Shown here piece after piece: positions 56,447 to 64,000 of a stretch of DNA of 64,000 bases. The notes beneath the pieces are model-generated. The model searched no databases. It worked only from the letters and a program-made list of their open reading frames with translations, and was not told the DNA's origin. The stretch comes from Halomonas borealis (GTDB lineage Bacteria > Pseudomonadota > Gammaproteobacteria > Pseudomonadales > Halomonadaceae): contig NZ_SDMO01000001.1 of the NCBI RefSeq assembly GCF_004798905.1, forward strand, positions 372,001 through 436,000, read 5' to 3'. The translations under genes and the position numbers were made by a program. Numbering within the stretch: position 1 is the first letter of the stretch; each line of letters starts with the position of its first letter.

Positions 56447-57601
56447 TCACCCCGCGTTGCCCCCGACACGCCGCCCCACGCCCAGGTCTCTCAGTGGATG
56501 CGTCTCGCTCGACCAGGGGGCGACCAGCATCGCCTGGACATCCGACTCGGGCACGCTCGCCACGGCGTCATGCGACCAGCGGGGCTGCTTGTCCTTGTCG
56601 ATCAACAGCGCCCGCACGCCCTCGGCAAGATCGCCGCGCCGGCAGCACTGCACCGAGAGCGCGAGCTCGTCGCGGAAGGCATCGGCCAAGCCACTGTGTC
56701 GATGACGCTCGAGCATCCGCCAGACCAGGTGGGCCGACATCGGGCTGCCGGCGGCGAGCCGCGCACGATTGGCCGCCAGCCAGGCATCGTCACGGTCATC
56801 GGCGAGGATGCGTGCCACGGCATCGGCGGCGCCGGCCTCGCCGACCAGCGACTGGAGATGATCGCGCCACGGCCAGAGCTGACCGGCGGGCGCCTGTTCG
56901 CGGGCCTCGAAACGTTGTAGCACGCCCTGCACGACGCGCCGACAGGCGTCCGGTTCATGGCCGGCATAGTCGGCCTCGGCCAGCGCGCCGAGCAGGTCAT
57001 CGCGACGCTCGCGCGGCACGAAGCGATCCGCCAGCCCCAGGTCCAGGGCATCGCGGGCGTTGAGCTGGGCCCCGGTCAGCCCCAGGTAGGCACCGAGCCC
57101 CGGCGGCATGCGGCCGAGGAACCAGCTCGCGCCGATGTCCGGGTACAGGCCGATGGTGATCTCGGGCATGGCGATGCGGGTGGTCTCGGTCACCAGACGC
57201 TGGAAGCCGCCGGCCATCAGCCCCAGGCCGCCCCCCATGACGATGCCATCGCCCCACACCAGCAGCGGCTTGGGATAGGTATGGATGCGATGATCCAGGC
57301 GATACTCCGCGGTGAAGTAGCGTTCGGCGAACGCGTCGTCGCGGGCCTCACCATCGGCCAGCGAGCGATACAGCGCCACCACGTCGCCACCCGCACAGAA
57401 GGCCTTGTCACCGGCCCCCTCCAGCCACACCGCGACCACGCGGTTATCCAACGCCCAGGCCTCGAGACGCTCTTCGAGTTGCTGGATCATCTCGAGCGAC
57501 AGGGCGTTGAGCGACTTCGGGGCGTCGAGGGTCGCCACGCCCACCCGGCCACCGCCGCGGGTGGGTAATTCATCGAAACTGACCGCGAGGTCCGACATCA
57601 C
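56447..57601 (-). CDS. 3-hydroxyisobutyryl-CoA hydrolase (crotonase superfamily)
   Basis: 384 aa. The crotonase oxyanion loops appear as DKAFCAGGDVVALY and GDGIVMGGGLGLM, and the family-specific MPEITIGLYPDIGASWFLG follows, with Glu and Asp of the active site. The length and long C-terminal region match HIBYL-CoA hydrolase rather than enoyl-CoA hydratase. It releases 3-hydroxyisobutyrate for MmsB. The gene lies 20 bp downstream of the acyl-CoA dehydrogenase gene. A separate enoyl-CoA hydratase and mmsA are not in the window. Confidence 0.9.
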   Translation of the reverse strand: MMSDLAVSFDELPTRGGGRVGVATLDAPKSLNALSLEMIQQLEERLEAWALDNRVVAVWLEGAGDKAFCAGGDVVALYRSLADGEARDDAFAERYFTAEYRLDHRIHTYPKPLLVWGDGIVMGGGLGLMAGGFQRLVTETTRIAMPEITIGLYPDIGASWFLGRMPPGLGAYLGLTGAQLNARDALDLGLADRFVPRERRDDLLGALAEADYAGHEPDACRRVVQGVLQRFEAREQAPAGQLWPWRDHLQSLVGEAGAADAVARILADDRDDAWLAANRARLAAGSPMSAHLVWRMLERHRHSGLADAFRDELALSVQCCRRGDLAEGVRALLIDKDKQPRWSHDAVASVPESDVQAMLVAPWSSETHPLRDLGVGRRVGGNAG

Positions 57602-57621
57602 TGTCTCTCCTGGTAGGCGTG

Positions 57622-58788
57622 TTATTGAAGCGCTTCGATGACGCCGTCGGCCAACAACCGACGCGCGGCAATCAAGCGCATGATCTCGTTGGTCCCCTCG
57701 AGGATCTGATGGACCCGCGTGTCACGCACCAGCCGCTCCAGGGGGTATTCGCGGATATAACCATACCCGCCGTGCAGCTGCAGGGCCTCGTTGCAGACGC
57801 CGAAGCCCACGTCGGTGGCGAAACGCTTGGCCATGGCGCAGTGCGCGGTGGCTTCCGGGTCTCCCTGGTCGAGCCGCCAGGCGGCGTGGCGTACCATCAA
57901 GCGCGCCGCGGTGAGCTCAGAGGCCATATCGGCGAGCTTGAACTGCAGCGCCTGGAAGCTCGCCAGCTCGCGACCGAACTGCTTGCGCTCGCTCAGGTAA
58001 TCGCGGGACAGCGTCAGCGCCTGCTGGGCCGCGCCCAGCGAGCAACTGGCGATATTGAGCCGCCCGCCGTCGAGCCCCTTCATGGCGAAGCGAAAGCCCT
58101 CGCCCTCCTCGCCCAGGCGGTTCTCTGCCGGCACACGCACGCCATCGAAGCTGATCAGACAGGTCGGCTGGCTCTTCCAGCCCATCTTCTCTTCCTTCTT
58201 GCCCACCTCGATGCCGGCGGCATCGGCCGGCACCAGAAACGCCGAGATACCATTCGCGCCGCTGTCCGACGCGCCGGTGCGCGCCATCACCACCAGCACC
58301 TGGGTAGCGCCGGCCCCGGAGATGAACATCTTGCTGCCGGAGATCACATAGTCGTCGCCGTCGCGCACCGCCCGAGTGGTGAGGTTCGCCGCATCCGAGC
58401 CGGCGCCCGGCTCGGTCAGGCAGTAGGAGCCCAGCGCATCACCCGCTATCATGGCCGGCAGGTAGTGCTCGCGCAGGGTCTCACTGCCCCAGCTGGCGAC
58501 CATCCAGGTCACCATGTTGTGAATGGTGAGATAGGCGGTCGTGGCGACACACCCTTGGGCGAGCTGCTCGAAGATCAGCGCGGCATCGAGCCGCGACAGC
58601 CCCAAGCCACCGTCGGCCTCCGGCGTGTAAAGGCCGAGGAAGCCGGCTTCTCCGGCACGCCGGATCACGTCGACGGGAAAGTGGCTGTTCGCATCCCAGT
58701 CGCCGGCATGTTCGGCCAGCTCGGCCCGGGCGAAGTCGGCGGCCGCATCGGCCAACGCCCGCTGGTCTTCGGTCGGCGCAAAATCCAT
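57622..58788 (-). CDS. Acyl-CoA dehydrogenase, probable isobutyryl-CoA dehydrogenase
   Basis: 388 aa FAD enzyme. YCLTEPGAGSDAA and GSKMFISGAG are the family signature, and QLHGGYGYIREYPLERLVRD with the late EGTNEIMR holds the FAD contacts and, in this subgroup, the catalytic Glu. Together with the two genes downstream it covers three steps of valine catabolism from isobutyryl-CoA. The operon is divergent from a MerR regulator gene, with a perfect palindrome between them. Confidence 0.9.
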   Translation of the reverse strand: MDFAPTEDQRALADAAADFARAELAEHAGDWDANSHFPVDVIRRAGEAGFLGLYTPEADGGLGLSRLDAALIFEQLAQGCVATTAYLTIHNMVTWMVASWGSETLREHYLPAMIAGDALGSYCLTEPGAGSDAANLTTRAVRDGDDYVISGSKMFISGAGATQVLVVMARTGASDSGANGISAFLVPADAAGIEVGKKEEKMGWKSQPTCLISFDGVRVPAENRLGEEGEGFRFAMKGLDGGRLNIASCSLGAAQQALTLSRDYLSERKQFGRELASFQALQFKLADMASELTAARLMVRHAAWRLDQGDPEATAHCAMAKRFATDVGFGVCNEALQLHGGYGYIREYPLERLVRDTRVHQILEGTNEIMRLIAARRLLADGVIEALQ

Positions 58789-58926
58789 GGTGAAACCTCC
58801 GTCGAGAGAGTCGGGAACGACGCGCAGTCAGGCCGGCAACGCGCGCCGACGATATCGGCATGGCGACTGACGCCAACCTAGCAACTGCTCGGGTTATCCC
58901 ATATCCCGCCATGGTCTAACAAGCAC

Positions 58927-58942
58927 TTTACGTTAACGTAAA
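58927..58942. promoter_or_regulatory. Perfect 16-bp palindrome, candidate LiuR operator
   Basis: TTTACGTTAACGTAAA is a perfect inverted repeat in the divergent region between the acyl-CoA dehydrogenase operon and the MerR-family gene. LiuR-type regulators of branched-chain amino-acid catabolism bind palindromes of this general kind. Confidence 0.65.
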
Positions 58943-59010
58943 CCTCGTCTAGGGTTTCCCGACGAGGTGGAACACCGCCGGTGGACCCTCCGGCTACAGG
59001 AACGATCGAC

Positions 59011-59451
59011 ATGACGCGAATGCCCCAGGCAACGGAAAGCAACGCCGACGCCCTGCCTCGGCAGCAGCGGACCTACAGCATCGGTGAGCTGGCCCAGATC
59101 TTCGAGGTCACGCCTCGCACCATCCGTTTCTACGAGCAGGAAGGCCTGCTGGCTCCGTCGCGTCAGGGCCAGAAGCGCATCTACCGCGAGAAGGACCGGG
59201 TGCGCCTCAAGCTGACCCTACGCGGCAAGCGACTGGGCTTCTCGCTGGCCGAGATCCGCGAGGTGGTGATGATGTACGACGCCATGCCCGATGGAAACGC
59301 GCGCCAGCTCAAGCGGCTGCTGGAGCTGCTCGAGGACAAGCGCGCCAACCTTGCGCGCCAGCTCGAGGATATCCGCCTGATGCGCCTGGAAATCGACGAC
59401 GTGGATCAACGCGCGCGGGAGGTGCTGCGCCAGCTGGAAGACACGCCGTAG
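59011..59451 (+). CDS. liuR: MerR-family regulator, LiuR-like
   Basis: 146 aa. The winged helix-turn-helix is [20 protein letters not shown] followed by [15 protein letters not shown]; a long coiled-coil helix (residues about 95-140) forms the dimer. The short C-terminus has no metal-binding cysteines, unlike MerR or CueR. Its place beside valine-catabolism genes and an acyl-CoA synthetase gene fits LiuR, which responds to branched-chain acyl intermediates. The ATG at 59011 follows AGGAA; a GTG at 58981 or ATG at 59020 is possible. Confidence 0.8.
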   Translation: MTRMPQATESNADALPRQQRTYSIGELAQIFEVTPRTIRFYEQEGLLAPSRQGQKRIYREKDRVRLKLTLRGKRLGFSLAEIREVVMMYDAMPDGNARQLKRLLELLEDKRANLARQLEDIRLMRLEIDDVDQRAREVLRQLEDTP

Positions 59452-59516
59452 CCGGGCCGCCTTGCGCTGAAATGGTTGCCCGGACATCCCGAGACGACAC
59501 AACAATGAGAGCCGCC

Positions 59517-61208
<1,692 letters not shown>

Positions 61209-61289
61209 CAGGTTCGAGGCTGCCCACGGCTACGCCTTATGAGGCGTATGAACATCGATAAGGATTGCATCGCTCGTAAGGAACGCGGT

Positions 61290-61628
61290 ATGAATGAGCG
61301 ACGCAGGCTCGTGGAATCCGTAATGCGCGACCGAGGCTCGACAATATTGCAACGCCAACCGTGGCAGCGCCTTCTGGCGCTGCTGCTCATCATGGCATTC
61401 GCCGTCGCTCCCCTCTCCGGCCACGCATCCACCGATGCCTGCCAAGCCGAGTGCGCCCGCTTCCAACTCGCCATGCCGGATTCCGGCGATGCCTGCGGTG
61501 CAGTCTGCGCCGCGCCCGCCACCCCCCGGTCTCCAGCGGTCATGGCACCTCGCGCCCTGACCGCTGTCGTGGCCACTCTCGTCAGTGACCACGTGCCTCA
61601 GCCTCCGAAACGCCCTCCAAGAGCCTGA
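61290..61628 (+). CDS. Small secreted cysteine-containing protein, unknown function
   Basis: About 112 aa. After a basic start there is a hydrophobic stretch LLALLLIMAFAVAPLSGHAS that looks like a signal peptide with an A-x-A-like cut site. The mature part is short, with four cysteines (DACQAECARF and DACGAVCAAP, each C-x3-C) and a Pro-rich basic tail. I recognise no family. Paired C-x3-C motifs could bind copper or form disulfides; the neighbours suggest copper. The start is uncertain, with in-frame ATGs at 61239, 61290 and 61323. Confidence 0.55.
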   Translation: MNERRRLVESVMRDRGSTILQRQPWQRLLALLLIMAFAVAPLSGHASTDACQAECARFQLAMPDSGDACGAVCAAPATPRSPAVMAPRALTAVVATLVSDHVPQPPKRPPRA

Positions 61629-61787
61629 CGAACCCCAGGGCTCAGGCCCGCGATCCTGCTTGCCTCGCATCCAGCTGCCGTCGACGACGGCACGAGGTGC
61701 TGGCTGATGCCGTCTGCCGTCCTGCTGCTGACTCGACATCACCGGCCCCACCGAATACCTGTTCACTGCTCACAAGAGACATCATTC

Positions 61788-62228
61788 ATGAAACCGACTC
61801 TGCCCCATCTGTTGCTGACCGCCGGCCTGTTGCTCGGCACCGGTACCGCTCAGGCTGCCCTGCCGGACACCGCCACCCTGCACAAGAACCCCCAGTGCGG
61901 CTGTTGCGACGCCTATGCCCGCCATCTCGAGCGTCTCGGCATCGACGTCACCATCTCCGACGACCGAGAGCTAGGCGCGGTCAAGCAGTCCGCCGGCGTA
62001 CCCTACGGCCAGGGCTCCTGCCATACCGTCGAGATCGGGGACTACGTGATCGAGGGTCATGTTCCCATGGCCGCGGTGACAGCGTTGTTCGAGCAATTAC
62101 CCGATACCGATGGCATCGGCCTGGCCGGCATGCCAAGCGGCACGCCCGGCATGCCCGGGCCACAGAACGCGCCCTATGAGGTCTATCAGTTCCGCAACCA
62201 TGAAGCCTCCCCCTTCATGACGCTGTAA
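61788..62228 (+). CDS. DUF411 periplasmic metal-binding protein
   Basis: 146 aa. A signal peptide of about 23 residues ends in AQA. The mature protein starts with the DUF411 hallmark NPQCGCCDAYARHLE, then PYGQGSCHT and VIEGHVP. DUF411 proteins are small periplasmic thioredoxin-like proteins found beside copper-resistance genes. The C-terminal GMPSGTPGMPGP is Met- and Gly-rich, which would suit copper(I) binding. The ATG at 61788 gives the correct signal peptide. It precedes a cupredoxin gene and a two-component system. Confidence 0.87.
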   Translation: MKPTLPHLLLTAGLLLGTGTAQAALPDTATLHKNPQCGCCDAYARHLERLGIDVTISDDRELGAVKQSAGVPYGQGSCHTVEIGDYVIEGHVPMAAVTALFEQLPDTDGIGLAGMPSGTPGMPGPQNAPYEVYQFRNHEASPFMTL

Positions 62229-62230
62229 GC

Positions 62231-62278
62231 GACCCGCTCCATGCCCGCCGGACAAGTGCCGGCGGGCATCAGCGGGTC
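62231..62278. repeat. Long palindrome downstream of the DUF411 gene
   Basis: The outer arms GACCCGCT/AGCGGGTC and the inner arms ATGCCCGCCGG/CCGGCGGGCAT form one extended hairpin starting 3 bp after the stop. There is no T-run, so it could act as a weak terminator or an mRNA-protecting hairpin. Confidence 0.7.
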
Positions 62279-62383
62279 GTAGTATGCGCATGGTGGCCAT
62301 GGGCCGATTCAGTGGATGGAAGATGCAGGGCCATGCGACGTCTAGAGTCGTCCCGCCCCGATTCATGGTGATCCGCTCCGACG

Positions 62384-62400
62384 TTCAGCGCCGATTCAGC
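62384..62400 (+). promoter_or_regulatory. Tandem TTCAGC boxes, candidate response-regulator site
   Basis: Two TTCAGC boxes (62384-62389 and 62395-62400) are spaced 11 bp start to start, as for OmpR-type dimers. TAGAAC/TAGGAT -10-like sequences follow at 62410-62421. CCGATTCA also recurs at 62304, 62358 and 62391. Confidence 0.4.
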
Positions 62401-62452
62401 TTTCTGGCTTAGAACTAGGATTCGCCCATTCATCCGCTAGAGAGGTATCAAG

Positions 62453-62947
62453 ATGCGCAAGACCCTCCTCACCGTGATTGCCGGCCTGGCATCCACCGCC
62501 GCCCTGGCCGGCGCCGGACACAGCAACGACGACTCTCAGGCCAGCGATCATCCGCCGATTGATCGCACACTCGCCTTCGAGGCGGGTGACATGTGGTTCA
62601 CTCCCGACAAGCTGGCGCTTACTCCCGGCGAGACAGTACGCTTCAACATCACCAACTCGGGCCAGCTCGAGCATGAATTCGTGATCGGCGACAGCGAAGC
62701 ACAGATGGAGCATCGCGAGATGATGCGCGAGATGGCCAACGGCAACGGACACGACATGAGTGCAGGCCACCATGGCGAGGGAGAGGCCGATGCGGACAAC
62801 ATGCCCGCGGTGACCATTCCTCCCGGCGAGACCGCGACGCTGGTTTGGACCGCACCGAACAACGCCGAGGAAGTGGAGTTCGCCTGCAATATTCCCGGAC
62901 ACTACGAGGCGGGCATGAACGGTGCCATCCAGATCGAAGGCTCATGA
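62453..62947 (+). CDS. Cupredoxin-domain periplasmic protein
   Basis: 164 aa. A signal peptide of about 19 residues ends in ALA. The mature part is a plastocyanin-like beta barrel with LTPGETVRFNITNSGQLEHE and a late EFACNIPGHYEAGMNGAIQI, where His, Cys, His and Met are in the order of a type 1 copper site. A Met/His-rich insert (MEHREMMREMANGNGHDMSA, then GHH) may bind extra copper. It probably stores or shuttles copper in the periplasm. It lies 10 bp upstream of the response-regulator gene, suggesting one operon. Confidence 0.87.
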   Translation: MRKTLLTVIAGLASTAALAGAGHSNDDSQASDHPPIDRTLAFEAGDMWFTPDKLALTPGETVRFNITNSGQLEHEFVIGDSEAQMEHREMMREMANGNGHDMSAGHHGEGEADADNMPAVTIPPGETATLVWTAPNNAEEVEFACNIPGHYEAGMNGAIQIEGS

Positions 62948-62957
62948 AGGCTAAGCT

Positions 62958-63623
62958 ATGAAGCTGTTGCTCCTCGAGGACGATGACTTGCTCAGCGAGA
63001 GCCTCGCTGAGACGTTGAGTGACGAAGGCTATCGCGTCGATACGGCCACACACCTGCGTGTGGCCGATGCACTGATGCAGACCGAGGAATATGCCCTCGT
63101 CATCCTGGATATCGGGCTCCCCGACGGATCGGGCCTCGACTGGCTGGAACGCTGGCGTGAAAGCGGCTATCAGGAACCCATCCTGGCCCTCACGGCCCGC
63201 GACACCTGGGAGGACAAGGTCGTCGGCCTGCGCCGCGGGGCCGATGACTACCTGACCAAGCCGTTCTACGAGGAAGAACTACTGGCCAGGCTGCATGCCC
63301 TGCTGAGGCGTCAGCATGGCAATACCGGCAACGTGCTGACGGTCAATGGCGTTCATCTCGATGAGCACCTCCAGAGAGTGAGCACCGACGGCACCGTCTG
63401 GCAGTCCCTGACCGCTACCGAATTTCGACTGTTGCGTTATCTGATGCACCACCCCGACCGCGTTCACTCCAAGCTTCGCTTGCTCGACCAGCTCTACGCC
63501 CTGGAACAGGATGCGCCGGCTCCCAACCTGGTGGAGGTCTATATCGGACGCCTGCGCCGACGGCTCGGCAAGGATGTCATTCAGACGCGCCGCGGCCAGG
63601 GATACATTCTTGCGTCTGTTTGA
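62958..63623 (+). CDS. OmpR-family response regulator (CopR/CusR-like)
   Basis: 221 aa. The receiver domain has the acidic EDDDLL, the phospho-accepting Asp in LVILDIGLPDGSG, the Thr in LALTARD and the Lys in DYLTKPF. The winged-helix effector domain includes LTATEFRLLRYLM, VEVYIGRLRRRLG and TRRGQGYIL. It would control the copper-related genes upstream, by context. Its 3' end overlaps the sensor-kinase gene by 14 bases, the usual coupling for such pairs. Confidence 0.92.
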   Translation: MKLLLLEDDDLLSESLAETLSDEGYRVDTATHLRVADALMQTEEYALVILDIGLPDGSGLDWLERWRESGYQEPILALTARDTWEDKVVGLRRGADDYLTKPFYEEELLARLHALLRRQHGNTGNVLTVNGVHLDEHLQRVSTDGTVWQSLTATEFRLLRYLMHHPDRVHSKLRLLDQLYALEQDAPAPNLVEVYIGRLRRRLGKDVIQTRRGQGYILASV

Positions 63624-64000
63624 TCGACGCAGCCTGAGATCGCGACTGCTCGTCTGGCTGGGCGGGGCGGCGTTTGTGGTGATGGCGGTGACCTGGCTGC
63701 TCCACGGCATTCTCCTGCGCGAACTGGCCCGAGATTTCCTCGGCGACCGTCTGCGCCAGGAGGCCGCGTATACGATTGAGCGGCTGCGACAGGAGCCGGC
63801 TAATCGGCCACCACTCACCGCCCCGACGAGCCTCGCGGCGCGAGTCTTTCACCATCTCTACGTGCTGCGCCTGAACGGCGATATCTCCACCTCGCATCCG
63901 GCCTGGCTGGACCCCCTCTACCCTCTCCTGGATAGCGCCGATGACTCACTGCTCGATGTACACCACCAGGAGAGTCACCTGCTCGTCTATCGACGGTCCT
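63610..64000 (+). CDS. Sensor histidine kinase, partial (cut by the window end)
   Basis: Open from a TTG at 63610 to the last base, 130 codons. The start is RLFDRRSLRSRLLVWLGGAA, followed by a transmembrane helix to about residue 38 and a periplasmic sensor region with ERLRQEPANRPPL and SHPAWLDPLYP. The kinase domains lie beyond the window. The overlap with the response regulator and the short two-helix N-terminus fit a CusS/PmrB-type sensor. The start codon is inferred from context because no ATG is available. Confidence 0.75.
   Translation, partial: MRLFDRRSLRSRLLVWLGGAAFVVMAVTWLLHGILLRELARDFLGDRLRQEAAYTIERLRQEPANRPPLTAPTSLAARVFHHLYVLRLNGDISTSHPAWLDPLYPLLDSADDSLLDVHHQESHLLVYRRS

Overview
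The window is chromosomal DNA from a GC-rich, probably halophilic gammaproteobacterium, most likely Halomonas or a close relative. This rests on the gene order (psrA next to lexA, a His-His-Arg-Pro tRNA cluster, a split mmsB/HIBCH/acyl-CoA dehydrogenase valine operon with a LiuR-like regulator), the acidic pilin, and the general look of the proteins. No rRNA gene is present, so the genus is an inference.

Layout. 1-590: four tRNA genes on the minus strand behind one promoter. 0.8-7.9 kb: housekeeping genes (folD, luxS, mtnN, an esterase lipoprotein, pyrC, a small membrane protein, a D-amino-acid dehydrogenase, a TerB-like protein). 8.0-38.8 kb: a large surface-polysaccharide locus, nearly all on the minus strand. 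39.5-43.6 kb: type IV pilus genes pilA, pilB, pilC. 43.6-49.6 kb: psrA, lexA, dinB, purU, an RNase J family protein and a small nucleoid-type protein. 49.8-54.5 kb: a molybdenum-cofactor operon (mobA, mobB, moeA, a moaC-moaD fusion, moaE, moaA). 54.7-61.2 kb: an XRE-cupin regulator, valine catabolism, a MerR regulator and an acyl-CoA synthetase. 61.2-64.0 kb: a putative copper-handling group ending in a two-component system cut by the window edge.

The polysaccharide locus is the most interesting part. It holds nucleotide-sugar genes (two ugd, a UDP-glucuronate 4-epimerase, galE, glf, pgm), a WcaJ-type priming transferase, a GlfT2-like galactofuranosyltransferase, four other glycosyltransferases, an acyltransferase and an acetyltransferase, a Kdo-kinase-like protein, an O-antigen ligase and an ABC exporter. 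The exporter permease carries an unusual N-terminal TPR region, and its start codon overlaps the stop of cysNC. Upstream lie cysD, a cysQ-like phosphatase and an SLC13 anion transporter, so sulfate uptake, PAPS synthesis and PAP recycling sit directly next to polysaccharide export. Two sulfotransferase-like genes (one intact, one broken) lie downstream. I infer an ABC-exported, probably Galf-containing and sulfated O-antigen or exopolysaccharide.

The locus shows signs of transfer and remodelling. There is an AT-rich island at about 21.65-28.95 kb, interrupted by a GC-rich ugd copy that is almost identical to the ugd 17 kb away. There is also an IS3-type transposase remnant joined to a broken gene, and a broken sulfotransferase-like gene containing a run of ten G. 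Between genes across the window lie two dispersed repeat families: a roughly 90-bp element built around a transcription terminator, and a MITE-like palindromic element.
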